This document shows positions 22,893 through 34,809 of a stretch of DNA of 64,000 nt, one piece after another (position 1 is the first letter of the stretch; every line of letters begins with the position of its first letter). The position numbers were made by a program, and so were the translations under genes. The DNA comes from Quercus robur (lineage: Eukaryota > Streptophyta > Magnoliopsida > Fagales > Fagaceae), in contig NC_065539.1 in the NCBI RefSeq assembly GCF_932294415.1, forward strand, positions 33,110,001-33,174,000, written 5' to 3'. The notes under the pieces are model-generated. The model was not told the DNA's origin, made no database searches, and saw only the letters and a program-made list of their open reading frames with translations.

Positions 22893-22900
22893 TATAAATA
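22893..22900 (+). promoter_or_regulatory. TATA box of the long LTR
   Basis: TATAAATA inside the self-complementary GGGCTATAAATAGCCC, about 100 bp upstream of an A-run (about 23009-23038). Confidence 0.5.
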
Positions 22901-23007
22901 GCCCTAGGCACCCCTTAGACCAGGGAGGAGACCACTTTTCTGGGTTTTTACTCTCTACCTGGAAGATTTCTGAACTTTTTTTTTCCTCTCTTCCAAACAC
23001 AAAAACA

Positions 23008-23040
<33 letters not shown>

Positions 23041-23140
23041 GCATCAAAGCCTCTTGATTCTTCTCTCTTCACCAAAAATACAAGGTATTGTTCTTATACC
23101 CAATCTTATTCTCCTTGATTCTACATCTTGGGTTTGGGGT

Positions 23141-23186
23141 TTAGGGGTGTGGATAGTAGCTAGAAAGCTACTATCCACACCCCTAA
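23141..23186. repeat. Perfect 21 bp inverted repeat with 4 bp loop
   Basis: The left arm 23141-23161 starts TTAGGGGTGTGG; the right arm 23166-23186 is its exact complement; the loop is AGAA. It lies in the long LTR, about 165 bp before the hAT insertion. Confidence 0.95.
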
Positions 23187-23350
23187 CCTTCTAAATCTTT
23201 TTCTAGCATTTATCTTACTCTTTTTTGCTTGAATAAGATGATTTATCGCTTTCCTAGCATATTGCTTGCTTTATTTGTGTTTTTTGCCTAAATCTCCATG
23301 CCTTTTATGCTTTTTTCCTTGTTTTATGCTTAGATCTACATCCTTACATG

Positions 23351-26300
23351 CAAGGACGGACACAGGTGGGGGCCTCCTCTAGCCTAAATTATTATTTATT
23401 TAAGTAGGTTAATTTTATTTTATTTTATTTAAAAAAAGGACTTGGACCCCCCTTGCTTTTAGCTTGGGCCCCTCTAAAATTGTAAACCATTAACCCAGCA
23501 TCCCAGTCGGCCAGCCCACAAAAAAAAAAAAGAGTTTAGTCCAAAAATGTAAATCTAGCAGTCCGACCGAAGACTCCAATCTCCAAAGTCCAAGCGGAAA
23601 AACAAAAGAAAAAAAGAAAAGAAAACCTAAGGCTAAGAGGTAAGACAGAGAGAGTGAGAGGTGAGAGAGACTTTGCCGTTGCCCATGTCGTGAGTGAAGC
23701 TGCCAAAACGCAAGGTAAGAGCTTGAAATCTTGCTACTGCCCATGCTGTGATGCCGCCACCATGCGAGAGTGGCAAGACCCATCTCGTAGACCCACACGA
23801 CACCCACACCCACACCCACACCCACCACGCAACACCCATCTCGCCATGACGTCGCTGTTGGCTTTGATTTGCTCCAGACTTCACACTCAAGTATTTAATC
23901 TATCCTTCAAAATCTTAGAATCTGTGCTTGTGGTGTTTGTGTTTTTACTGATGAGGAATCTCTGCTTGTGTTATTTTTTTTGGCTTTTTGGCTCTGTGAC
24001 TCTATGACTATCTTACTAATGAGTCTGTGTTTGTCTTTGTGAATTGTGACTCTATGTCTCTATGTGACTATATTATATAGATAAGAGAGAGAGTAGAGTC
24101 TCTAGAGATTAGAGAAAATATCAGTGTTTGACTGCTTGTTGTGTGGTAGTTGGGCAATAAAATAGGGACAAGTCACAGGCTCACAACAAAAGGAAATCTG
24201 ATTCAACTTTCAAGGAATAAAAATGGTAAAGTGTTTGTCTGTAGCGCATAATAAGTTCATAGTGTCGGTAGTGGGATTGGGTGACGGGTCAGTGACAGAA
24301 AAAAGAAAAAAAGAAAAAAGAAAAGATAAAGGCAAAGATACAAAGACAAAAGACAAACATAAATCATATAATATAATAAATTGTCACACAAATTTATTAA
24401 AATAACAGTGATTCACTTGCATCTATTGTTAACTCATAATGCTATAATTAGTAATTTGAAATTAGATAAATTTATAAATTGAAAAGTAGTGAGAAATATT
24501 AAATTTATAATAAAATGCATCGTGCATATTACTTAGATTCTAGTATTTTTCTTTACTTAGTAATAACAATTAGTCTATTTGTGAGATAATATATATAATT
24601 CTTATTTTATTTGTAGATCATGAGAAAATCAACTACAATGTTTGATTTTTTCAAAAGAAAAGATTCAAATTATTTGGAAGTCAATTTAGCATTGCCAACA
24701 ACTAATGTTGCCATTCCAATTTCGGAAAATGCCGATGTTCGAATTCTAGAAAATATTCATTCCCCGATTCCAGAAAATGTTGATGTTCCAATTTTGGAAA
24801 ATGTTGATATCCCAATTCCAGAAAATGACCATATCCCTCAAACAAAATTTCAAAAGGTTGATCTTGATTCTTTGGATTATGATCCTGGAACACGTAAAGA
24901 AATATGGAAATATCATGTTAATCAATGTGACAACATTTGACGGGCTTACATTAAAAATAGTCTGCACCAACCTCGTCTAGAAAAATACAAAAAAAGTAGA
25001 GAACACAATCGTAGCTTTCAAGCTTCTTGGTTTGAAAACCATTCAACATGGCTTGAATATTCTCCAAAAAAAGATGCATTTTATTGTCTACCTTGCTTTA
25101 TCTTTCATAAGCCAAATGGGCTTGTGGGACAAAATGCATTCACTGTTGGTGGATTTAGAAATTGGAAAAAAGTTGGTGGCAAAAATTGTTATTTTCAAAG
25201 TCATATAGGGAAATATCCTAACTCGGCTCATAGAGTTGCAGAGCAAATGTGTAAGGATTTGATGAACCAATCGTAGCATTTACAAAAGGTGATTGATCAT
25301 TTCACTAAAGAACAAATTGCTAATAATGGGTTGCAATTGAAGGCCTCAATTTATATTGCCCGACATCTTGCCTTTCAAGCTATATCTTTTAGAGGTCGAG
25401 ATGAAAGCTTTAATTCATCTAATTGTGGGAACTTTCTTGAATCATTGGATATTATGACTTTTTGGAATGAGAAGGTTGCTGAAATAATAGAAAAAACTCC
25501 CAAAAATGCAACCTACACATCACCTAGGATTCAAAAGGAAATTCTACATGTTTTCTCAGCCAAAGTGAAGAAGGCCATTCGGGAGGAAATTGGTGATGCA
25601 AAATTTTGCATAATGGTTGATGAAGCTTGTGATGAGTCCATGAAAGAGAAAATGCTTGTGGTTTTTAGATATGTTGATATACAAGGCTTTGTGAAAGAAC
25701 GTTTTTTTGGGCTTATTCATGTTGTTGACACTGCGGCTTTGACTCTAAAGAAGGGGGTCTATTCTTTGTTATCTCAACATTGCTTATATATACAAAATAT
25801 TCGAGGGCAAGGATATGATGGAGCAAGCAACATGCGACGTATGTGGAATGGATTACAAGCTTTGATTTTGAATGATTGCTCATATACTTAGTACATTCAT
25901 TGTTTTGCACATCGCTTATATTTGGCATTAGTAAAAGCATCAAAACAAGTTGTTTCCATTAGTGAGTTTTTTCTAAAATTGATTTTGGTAATCAAAATTG
26001 TTAATGCTTCATACAAGCGTAATGAGCAATTGAAAGTTGCCAATGCTAATGGAATAATACGTTTGATTGATCTTGAAGAGCTTGAGATTGGAAGTGGACT
26101 CAGTCAAATTGGCACTTTACAACGGCCTGTAGAAACACGTTGGAGTTCACATTTTAGATCAGTTTCTAGCTTATTAAGGATGTTTACTCCAACATGTGAA
26201 GTTTTACTAAATATAATTGATGATGCAAGTGATGGTGAACATCGGGCAGATGTAGAGTCAGCTTATGATGGTTTAACTTCATTTGAATTTGTCTTTATCT

Positions 26301-27340
26301 TGCATCTTGAGAAGGAAACTATGGAGATCATTGATAAACTTTGTCAAGCTTTGCAAATCCAATCTCAAGACATTTTAAATGCCATGCATTTATTTTCATC
26401 TACTAAAGCTCTTATCCAAAAATTTAGAGATGATGGATAGGATGACTTACTTGCCATTGTGATTACATTTTGTGAGAAGCATTGCATTGATGTCCTAGAT
26501 ATGAATGCTTGTTATGTTTGGAGGCGAGGTCAAGCTCGTAAACAACAAGATGACTTTACAATTGAGCATCATTATTGAGTTAATATGTTTTTATGCTGCA
26601 ATAGATTCTCAACTACAGGAACTAAATCATTGGTTTAATGAGGATAAAATGGAGTTACTTAGGCTTAGCTCAGCTTTAGAACCTCGAGAGGCATTAAATT
26701 CTTTTAGAATTAGTGATCTTTGTTTGTTGGTAAAGAAGTTCTATCCACAAGATTTCACAGATTATGACAAACAAGTGTAGGAGAAGGAACTTTATCATTA
26801 TGAGCATAATGTAGTTCAGGATTTAGAGTTCAAAAATTTGAAAAGTTTATCCGAGTTGTGTCAATGGTTAGTAAGAAGTGGAAACTCAGAACACTACAAA
26901 CTTGTTTTTAGAATGGTGAGACTTATGCTTACTCTTCCGGTTTCTACTGCAACTATAGAGCGAGTATTTTCAGCTATGAAAGTTGTCAAAACTAGCCTTT
27001 GTAACAAAATGGAAAATGATTTTTTGACGAACTCTCTGATGTTATACATTGAAAAGGATATAGTTTTGACATTTAGTTTGGATTCAGTCATAGATGATTT
27101 TGAAGATTTAAAAGAGCGTTGAGTTCCCTTTTCATAGATAATGTATTAAGATTTAAGAGACAATAGTGTTTTGTGTCTTTTGTTTTTGTTGGTAAATGAT
27201 TGGATCTTAATATATTAAGAAACAATGATTTTTGTATATTTGTCTTGGTTGATAGTTTGTTATTACTATATGGATGTGTATTTGAATTTTATTTTTCTTA
27301 TCTCCAGCCCCCTTAGCTTGAATTCCTGGGTCCGTCCCTA
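23351..27340 (+). mobile_element. Full-length hAT transposon with dead transposase, 3990 bp
   Basis: Ends are CAAGGACGGACACAGG and, inverted, TAGGGACGGACCCAGG; the flanks CTTACATG (23343-23350) and TTTACATG (27341-27348) form an 8 bp duplication with one mismatch. It carries a transposase pseudogene of the TTF-zinc-finger/DUF4371/hATC group. The non-coding leader (23351-24619) holds a CCCACA-rich tract (about 23800-23830). The end motif matches the MITE at 5830-6261, which this family could have mobilised. Confidence 0.88.
24620..27122 (+). pseudogene. hAT transposase (TTF-type zinc finger, hATC dimerisation domain), inactivated
   Basis: DNA transposase, now dead. The N-terminal part has short PIPENVD-type repeats, then a TTF-type zinc-finger region (WLEYSPKKDAFYCLPCF near 25045-25095). 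The DUF4371 core contains MVDEACDES (about 25614) and GQGYDGASNM (about 25805), and the C-terminal hATC domain contains LPVSTATIERVFSAMK (about 26935-26982). Lesions: in-frame stops at 24938 (TGA), 25274, 25889 and 26438 (TAG) and 26576 (TGA) in one frame, a one-base frameshift in the T-run near 26585-26590, and a further TAG at 26778. Most stops can be explained by C-to-T or G-to-A changes. Otherwise the domain order and length are complete, indicating an autonomous ancestor. Confidence 0.9.
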
Positions 27341-27348
27341 TTTACATG

Positions 27349-29566
27349 TTTAAATCTACATGCTTTATACCCTATGCCTTGTTTTCCTATGTTTTGTTCC
27401 TCTTTTTGTTCTAGGATGATGTTAGGGTTACGTGCTCACATGTTTGTATGATGTTATTGGCAATGCCTTGCTTCAATCTATGTGTCTATGTGTTTATTTC
27501 CATGCTATATGGTTCTATCCTTGTCTTCACATGCTTACGTGCTTGGATCATGTTCTTCCATGTTTATGTGCTAGCTTTCACACGTTCACACACGTTTCCA
27601 TGCTTATATGTCTAGATCTATGTTTTCACATGCTTATGTGCTTGGATCTATGCTTTATGCCATCTTTCATGTGCTTGTGCGCTCCATGCCATGCTTGTAT
27701 GCCTAGGTTTTAGACTTGTTTGGCATGCCATGTGCTATTGCAGCCCTTTTGTTTCTTTTTTTGCATTTTCTTGTGTGTTGGCCTTTTGGTTCGAACTGGA
27801 TTTAGGCCCTATGGTCTTTGTCATCATCCATACACCTTGGCCTATATCAAAGGGTTTGGATCACCCGATTTTCATGTTTGTGCTTGCTTGCTTGCTTCTA
27901 TGTTTTATGCTTGTGTTAGCCTCTCTTGTTCTAGGCTTTGCCACGTTTGGCGCCCTTAGCAAGTTCGTGGTTGTGTGGTTAAATTCAACGCCTATGAGGC
28001 CTTGTTTGGATGTAGCCATTTGGAATGCATTGCCATGATGCTGATTGCTTCGTGCACACCTATCCCCTTTTCTACTCCTTGCGATGATTGCTTACCATGC
28101 TTTTTTGTGCCACCCGTTGCTTTATGTGCATCTTTACATGCTTGTTAACATGTTCATGCATGAGTCTTACTTGTTAGTGTTTCATCCATGTTTCAATACA
28201 ATGAGGCTATGGACATCTGATCCAAACCTACATTTGTCCATCGCGGACACCACCTTTTGTTTGCTATCTTACTTGTATACCCTTTGCTTGTTGTTTGCTA
28301 TCTTGCTTGTCTGCCTCTTTGCTCGTATGTTTGCTCGCATCCTTTATGCTATGCTTGTCATTGCTATCTTGCTTGTTCGTTTTGTGCCCTTTTGCTATTA
28401 TCTTTGCATCTCTCCCTTTGCATTGCTCGTTTGCTAGTTTCTTGTCTTTGCCTTTGTATGTACACACATGAAGTGAGGACACATGGAGTTAGGGCGCAAT
28501 CTCCTAGGCACAAGCAAAAAGGGCATGGATGTAAGCTTGCTAACATAAGTTGAGCGGTTGTGTTTAGTAGGTTTAGGGCTTAGCTTTTCCCTTTGGTTAT
28601 GTACTCTTTGAAACCCCTTCCTTCCTCCTCCTTTTCTCCCTTAGATGGTTTGTATTAGGTATATCATGCTTTGTACCATTCGTCCTCATCTCTAGAGTAT
28701 GGTTACCCCTGTTTATTTTCTTGGACCTATATTTTGGGCCATGCTCTAAGGATGTAGGCATTTACTTTCTTGCTCTGTGTGTTAGCATTGTGCATGATGC
28801 ATGTATATATATATATACCTGCTTGCCCCTTTTCAGTGTGATTGTCACGATCTGTGTCACTTAAGGCTAGCGATGCCTAATTTCTATTGCGAAAGTAAGG
28901 TGACTTCTCGCTGGATTTTTGCAAGTTGACTTCTCGCTAGATTTTTGCAAGTGGAAATCTGGCACTTTGCTCAAATGCCTTTGGAAAGCATATATTGGGA
29001 CCATACCCGTTCAAAAGCCAAACCTCAAAACCCCCCCATGCATGCAAAGCCCTGAAAGCCAATGCCAAAATCATGTTTTTACTGTCAATCTCCAAAAATT
29101 AAGGTTTTATCAAAACAAAGGATTGTCCTTGGACAGACGTTGTGGGGTGCCTAAAACTTTCTCCATACATAACCAAATTTCCGAACCTAAGAATCAAGAT
29201 TTTTTATCATTCATATTAGATTAGGAAAAATGCAATTTTTTCTTAGCCTAGGATCGGTAATAAAATCAACTAGAAACAGGTGACCAACCACACCATAGAA
29301 AAACTTAATAATTGGTGGCGACTCTACTTACCTTTGGTAATCCCTTAAAATTTGACTCGGATTCCTGCCATAACGCCAAAGGTAGACATACCTTTCTCCA
29401 TTGAGAGAGAGAGCACCCGAAACTCCGTGCAAACAACACACATATACATCGAGAGGGGCCTCCAACTGGCTCGCGCGCACGGGAGCTGTCGCCATGGCGG
29501 GTGGTCGAATGAAGGCACGGCGGCGGCGATCTTATCCACTGAGCCGGTTAAGGTCGGGCATCGACA
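27349..29566 (+). other. Right part of the long LTR
   Basis: Repetitive T/C-rich sequence with many TGCTT- and CATGCTTA-like words (27350-28440), a (TA)n tract near 28805, and a GC-rich end (29440-29565). Large ORFs here have biased composition and no domain. Confidence 0.5.
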
Positions 29567-29571
29567 TACAA

Positions 29572-30119
29572 GATAACTCCTGCATTTTAGGAACAATTTA
29601 TCTTAATAAAAATCAAAGCGCTCCACTAGCTGTTACAATCTTATTGAGGATATTTCGGAATCAAAGTTTATTCATCATGAATAACATTTAGATGAAATGA
29701 TATTCTAAATGATATCATTTAAGTATTTCTTTTATTTAGCACATATTTGACTTTGGCTGCCAAGCTTGGTGTAGTTGCTTGATTTAGGGATCCTTGATTC
29801 ATGTGTGCTTGATTAATGGTGAATAAAATTTGATTATGAAATATCCTAAATAAATCCTATCAAATGACTAACATATTCCCTTATCTTACTAAAATGTAAA
29901 TACAAATGCAATAAATCCTAATATCATGCAACAACTTATTTTGATCCTAAAATTATGCAAAATATGTAAATACTATCCACGTAACAGTTGTAGAGTGTTT
30001 TTTTGTTTTCCTTTTTTCCTTGTTAATTTTAATTGATGCCAAGAAACCCAGTGTGTTCAAGGCCATTTTGAATCTTAGTTACTGATTTATTTATTTTTAA
30101 CTTTGTTTAATAGAAATCA
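29572..30119. other. MULE 5' non-coding region
   Basis: AT-rich sequence between the solo LTR and the transposase start. No other feature seen. Confidence 0.4.
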
Positions 30120-31749
30120 ATGGCAGCAACACCAACTCTGTTTTCTTTGCTTATCCATCATGGTCCAACAACACATCGATCATTCACAATGTTGATAGGA
30201 GTCAATATTCATATATGGATATGTGTCAAGATGTATTAGATATTGCACTGGTGGACTTGCTTGCAAACATAGGTGCAAACATCAACATCAAGTGTAAAAT
30301 ACCAAATTCAATGGACATCATGAATGTGAATAATGATATTAATATGCTACATATGTTTGACACATATGAAGATGAAGGATGTTATAAAATTCATATTCAT
30401 GTTTCATTTGCGCTTAATGAGCCTTAATGCACTACTTCTCAACCCACTTAAGAACAAGCTATAGTTGGTACAACTTCTTTATCTAAAAATCCTAATTTTA
30501 GAGACATTTTTGGCAATGATCTTTTAGCTGGGGTTGCTATGAATTTTAGCCATGACATTAATGCCGTTAAGGGGAAAGAGGTTACTGTTGAAATGCTGTT
30601 GGCATTGGCTAGTGTTCCCGAGGATTTTGATATTCTTGCTCCTATGAGTGTAGAGTTTGATTACTCTGAAGAAGAATTACATATTAGTGCTTCTAATGAA
30701 GAGTGGCAAGTTAGAAGTGAAGATGAAATTAACAATGATAGCGAGTATGAAGTAGATGGGTTTGTGGTTGAGAAAAATTTTGAAGGTGAGGATGGTGGCC
30801 TCTTAGATTATCGCTTTGAAGAAGTTCATGAGGATGGGTTTGATTCTAATATTGACATAGAGCAAATTCACGTGGATAGGGCTATTCAAGGAAGAAGGTT
30901 CATTGTAGAAGAAGGTTCAATAAGGCTAGAAAATGGCATGGTATTTACTAATGTGAATGAGTTTAGGGAAGCATTAAGGGATTTTGCAATTCAAGAAGGA
31001 TTTGAACTTTTTAGGGTGAAGAATGATAAAGCTAGAGTGACTGCACATTGTGCCAATGATGGATGTCCATGGCGGATTTATGCTGCTATAACACCCAATG
31101 AGATTACATTTAGGATCAAAACCTATGATTCACAACACACATGTATAAGGTCCTCCAAAAATTCAATTGCAACCTCCACTTGGATTGCTAGGAAATTAAA
31201 GGCTTTGTTTGGGAGTTCATAAAGGAATGGAATGGAATGGTCACTAAACGAATGGAACGGAATGGAATGTATTAAGTAGGGAACTGAATGGAATGGAATG
31301 AAATTAAAAAATCTTATTTGGATATTTTAAAATAAAGGAATTAAAGTCACAAATAATGGTAATTTACCGCTATGACACTACTCCATAACACTACTCCATT
31401 GGATGGAATGATTCTTTAAATATATGGACAGTTGAACCAGAAGTTTGGGAGCCACTCATCCTAACGTAGAACTCCACCATTAATCTTGTGTTAGTACAAT
31501 GACACTACTCCATTGTACTTCTTTGCTTGAAACTCCACCATTCTTCTTTGATATTTTGCCCATGCTATAATTAATAGGACAAAAAACACATATAAAATAA
31601 TGTGTAGATATTAATATTAATGATCAAAAATCCTATTACAAATAATTGAGACCATATTATCATTGTTAGACTATCTTAAAGCAAAAAATAATTGTTTGTG
31701 TCCCTAATATGGTGTATATATATTTAGTTTCTAAACCGTAAATTAACTA

Positions 31750-31808
31750 GAAAAGTAGTAGTTTTTTTTTTTTTTTTTTTTTTTTTTTTGTTGAGTGAAA
31801 AGTAGTAG
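31750..31808 (-). mobile_element. 5'-truncated retroposon stub
   Basis: GAAAAGTAGTAG at 31750-31761 and 31797-31808 flanks a T-run of about 28 plus GTTGAGT. On the minus strand this is a few bases followed by poly(A) inside a 12 bp duplication. Confidence 0.6.
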
Positions 31809-31873
31809 ACATAAATAAACAAAACTAGCAATATTGAATTATAGAAATACATAAAGTGGCGTGATAGAAACAA

Positions 31874-32311
31874 GGCGTAAATGCACTTTTAGTCCCTATA
31901 TTTTGTACTTTTTCCATTTTGGTCCCTACATTTTGATTTTTCCACTTTTAGTCCCTGATCCAATTAACACCTATCATTTTGGTCCTTTCCATCACCCCAC
32001 TAATGGCAGAATCTAACGTGGCTGATAGTGTACTTAAAAAACAATATATTAAATCCTAGAATTACATCGTGGCATAGCCCATCCTAGCCACATGGCTTTT
32101 TCGCCATAAACACCGTAGCAAACTCCACTACTACTCACATCCTTTCTTCATCCTTAGAACATTCAATTTTACTTAAAGACATAAAATTTGGCACATATCC
32201 GATACTCTTATCCAAAAGAATGTTGCAGTTCTTTGTAGAAACACAACCCCCTGAATTAGGGACTAAAATGGAAAAAATGCAAAATGTAGGGACTAAAAGT
32301 GCATTTACGCC
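31874..32311. mobile_element. Mutator-type MITE with 9 bp duplication
   Basis: Inverted ends GGCGTAAATGCACTTTTAGT and its complement at 32292-32311; flanks TAGAAACAA (31865-31873) and TAAAAACAA (32312-32320) match at 8 of 9 bases. Nine-base duplications are typical of MULEs. 438 bp, non-coding. Confidence 0.8.
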
Positions 32312-34809
32312 TAAAAACAATTGTGACATGGTAGAAATACAAAAGTAGCAGAAAAATAGACACAAAAAACTAGCAAAACCAAAGTGGCATGATAGACAAG
32401 AAAAAAAAAATTTAATACTAGCAGACAAAGAAATTGAAAAACTAGTAGACAAAAAATATACTAGCAGATTACTTGTGAAATAGTAACATATAATCATCCA
32501 TAATGAATCAATGGGGCAGTTAATAAAAAAACTCATAGAATAGCAGCAATATTGTGAAGAGAAAAGCAATAGTAGCGAAGAACAACAACAACAACATGAG
32601 AAATAGTGCAAGAATGATAGCTATGTTATTTTGTAGAAAAAAAAGTTTTGTGATGTGTAAAAAGGGCTGAGATTGAAGGAGTATTTTAGGAGTTTCAACA
32701 AAATTTTCCTTAAACCAAAATTCATTCCCTTCCATTCCTTCCAATTTAAGGGGAACAAGAATTTGAGATTTTGAGGGAAAGAGGAGGAATGAGTGTTCCC
32801 ACCTAACCATTCTATTCCTTCCCACTTAAACTCCCAAACAAGGGAATAGACTTTCCATTCCTTCCATTAAAACTCCCAAACAAAGGAAGGGAAGAATATT
32901 ATAAAAATATTCTTTTCATTCCATTCCATTCCCTCCTCCCAAATGAAGACTAAGGAGCAAACTTTATGCTGACCCTGACTTGAGGTATTCTAGTATGCAA
33001 CAAGATTTGCTTAAGAGGTTTGGAGTTCAAGTAAGCCAAAGGAGGTTATATTGAGCAAAGAGAAAAGCTAGAGAAGAGGATTATGGCAACCATGCTAGGT
33101 CTTATAAGAAAATACTAGCATATGCTAATGTGGTCTTGGAAATCAACCCTGGTAGTATAGCAAAGATTCAATACGAGAGACCTAACATTGCAATGAATCC
33201 CACCTTGAAGAGGTTCTTTTTATGCTTTGATGCTATGAAGAAAGGCTTTATCAATGGTTGTAGGCCATTCTTAGGAATTGATCATTGCCATCTCAAGGGG
33301 CCATTTAGGGGTGTTCTACTTGCTGCCATTTCTCTTGATGGCAACAATGATTTATTTCCAGTTGCAGTCGCCATTGTAGAGGTTGAATGCAAGGATAGTT
33401 GGCTATTTTTCTTACACCATTTAGATGTTACATTGGTTAGCATAATTGATAAGCCACTTTGTATTATGTCTAATCAGCAAAAGGTATATAGATTGATTCT
33501 TTTAAAACTTTAATTTAATGTGTCAATTTTTTAAATCTCTAATTTATTTTTTATTTTTATTTGAGGATGTCAAATGCATCTAATATGCTAGGAGTCTTTA
33601 TTTGATATAGTGACTTGAACATTGATAATTTTGATCTTATTTGATATAGTATTTATTTTTTTTCCTTTGTTTAGTCTATCATAGTTTAATGCTAGCACTT
33701 GCCATATAGTAATCTAGTTAGATATTATTTTGTAAAGTTGTTTTATTTTTTAAGAGTTAGTATTATTAGATATACATTGTATGTTTGTGCTATGAACATA
33801 TTTTATTTTTAAGAATTGCATTTTTGAAAAGTAAGTTGTTAATCATTTCTTTGCCATTATGGTTTCTTAGGGTTTAACTGATGCAGTGGCTCAAGTTTTC
33901 ACTGGAGCAAGTCATAGGCTATGTTGTAGGCATATATATAGTAATTTCAAGGTTAAATTTCTAGGCCTCATGCTTAAGTTAGATTTTTTGGCTACTGCAA
34001 AAGCGTATAATGAATTTTTGTTTAACAAGTCTATGCAAAGTATAAGAGTGAATAGTGAGGTAGCCTATGTTTGGTTGATGACTAAGCCTAAGGAAATGTG
34101 GGCTAGACGTGCATATGATCCAAAAATTAAAATTGACCATGTAACTAATAACATGACAGAATCATTTAATCAATGGGTTAGGGACCTTAGAGCTAAACCA
34201 ACTCTTACCATGTTATATGGAATTTGGATCAACATTATGGGAAGACTAAATAACAGGTCTGAGAAGGCCAATACATCGGATTATGTGGTTACTCCTAAGA
34301 TAAAGAAAACATTGGATTTGATCCAACAAGATTCGAGGTTTTGCAAGGTAATAGTAGCTGGTGATGATAAGTACCAAGTTGTTGATGGTTTTACTACATT
34401 TGTAGTGAATTTGATTATGAAGACATGCGCTTGTGGTTATTGGAAGATAAGTGGGCTTCCATGTAAGCATGCAGTAGCATGTATTGTGCATAAAAGGGCA
34501 AATGTAGAAACTTATTGTGATGAATACTTGACAAGGTTCACCTACCTAACATATGGTGAAATCATTCATCTCTTACCTGATTTGAATGATATTAATGCCA
34601 ATGAAGATGTGGAGCCTCCTATTCTTCATAAGTTGCTTGGTAGACCAAGGAAAAATAGGAGGACAGAGCTAGGAGAGCAACCAATAGGTTTGAATGTTGC
34701 TAGGAGGTTAAATACAATAAAATGTCAAACTTGTAAAAGTTTTGGTCATAACAAACGCACCTATCAAAGAGATTCAATTGTTGGTAGTATACGAGGTACC
34801 AAATTGTAA

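Larger units (their letters stand above)
22244..29566 (+). mobile_element. Long solo LTR of a Ty3/gypsy-like element, split by a hAT insertion
   Basis: Starts TGTTGATACCG and ends CATCGACA; TACAA lies on both sides (22239-22243, 29567-29571). Without the hAT insertion it is about 3.3 kb. It has a good TATA box (22893) followed by transcribed-looking sequence, and no gag-pol. A TGGTGGCGACTCT motif near 29315 resembles primer-binding sequences of some long-LTR gypsy elements, so an alternative is that the LTR ends there and the last 250 bp are leader. The TG/CA plus duplication favours the solo-LTR reading. Confidence 0.55.
31200..32950. mobile_element. PIF/Harbinger-type non-autonomous element inside MURA
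   Basis: The left end AGGCTTTGTTTGGGAG and inverted right end GTCTTCATTTGGGAG are terminal repeats; TAA is duplicated at 31197-31199 and 32951-32953. Both flanks are rich in GGAATGGAATGG-type repeats in inverted orientation. Removal restores the MURA reading frame, which fixes the boundaries. It carries no transposase. A MULE MITE (31874-32311) and a retroposon stub (31750-31808) are nested inside. Confidence 0.8.
30120..34809 (+). pseudogene. MULE transposase (MURA), interrupted and mutated
   Basis: Mutator-like DNA transposase. The ATG at 30120 starts MAATPTLFSLLIHHG, as in many plant MURA proteins. A frameshift near 30195-30210 moves to the frame holding the N-terminal region, which has stops at 30425 and shortly after. 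A MuDR-type DNA-binding domain spans about 30936-31200 (MVFTNVNEFREAL, CPWRIYA). A Harbinger insertion (31200-32950) splits it; excising it with one TAA restores the frame exactly. TGA at 33052 replaces a likely Trp codon. The DDE-type core contains GIDHCHLKGPF and KDSWLFFLHHL; a GT/AG intron at 33484-33870 follows; then a SWIM zinc finger (CACGYWKISGLPCKHAVACI). The final zinc knuckle CQTCKSFGHNKRTY has its last Cys changed to Tyr. Confidence 0.88.

Noticed and set aside
23633-24007. ORFs over the CCCACA-rich tract
   Set aside because: Non-coding leader of the hAT element; the His/Pro and Val/Gly strings come from a simple repeat.
28045-28553. 130- and 98-residue Leu/Cys-rich ORFs
   Set aside because: They lie in the T/C-rich repetitive part of the long LTR and reflect TGCTT-type repeats.
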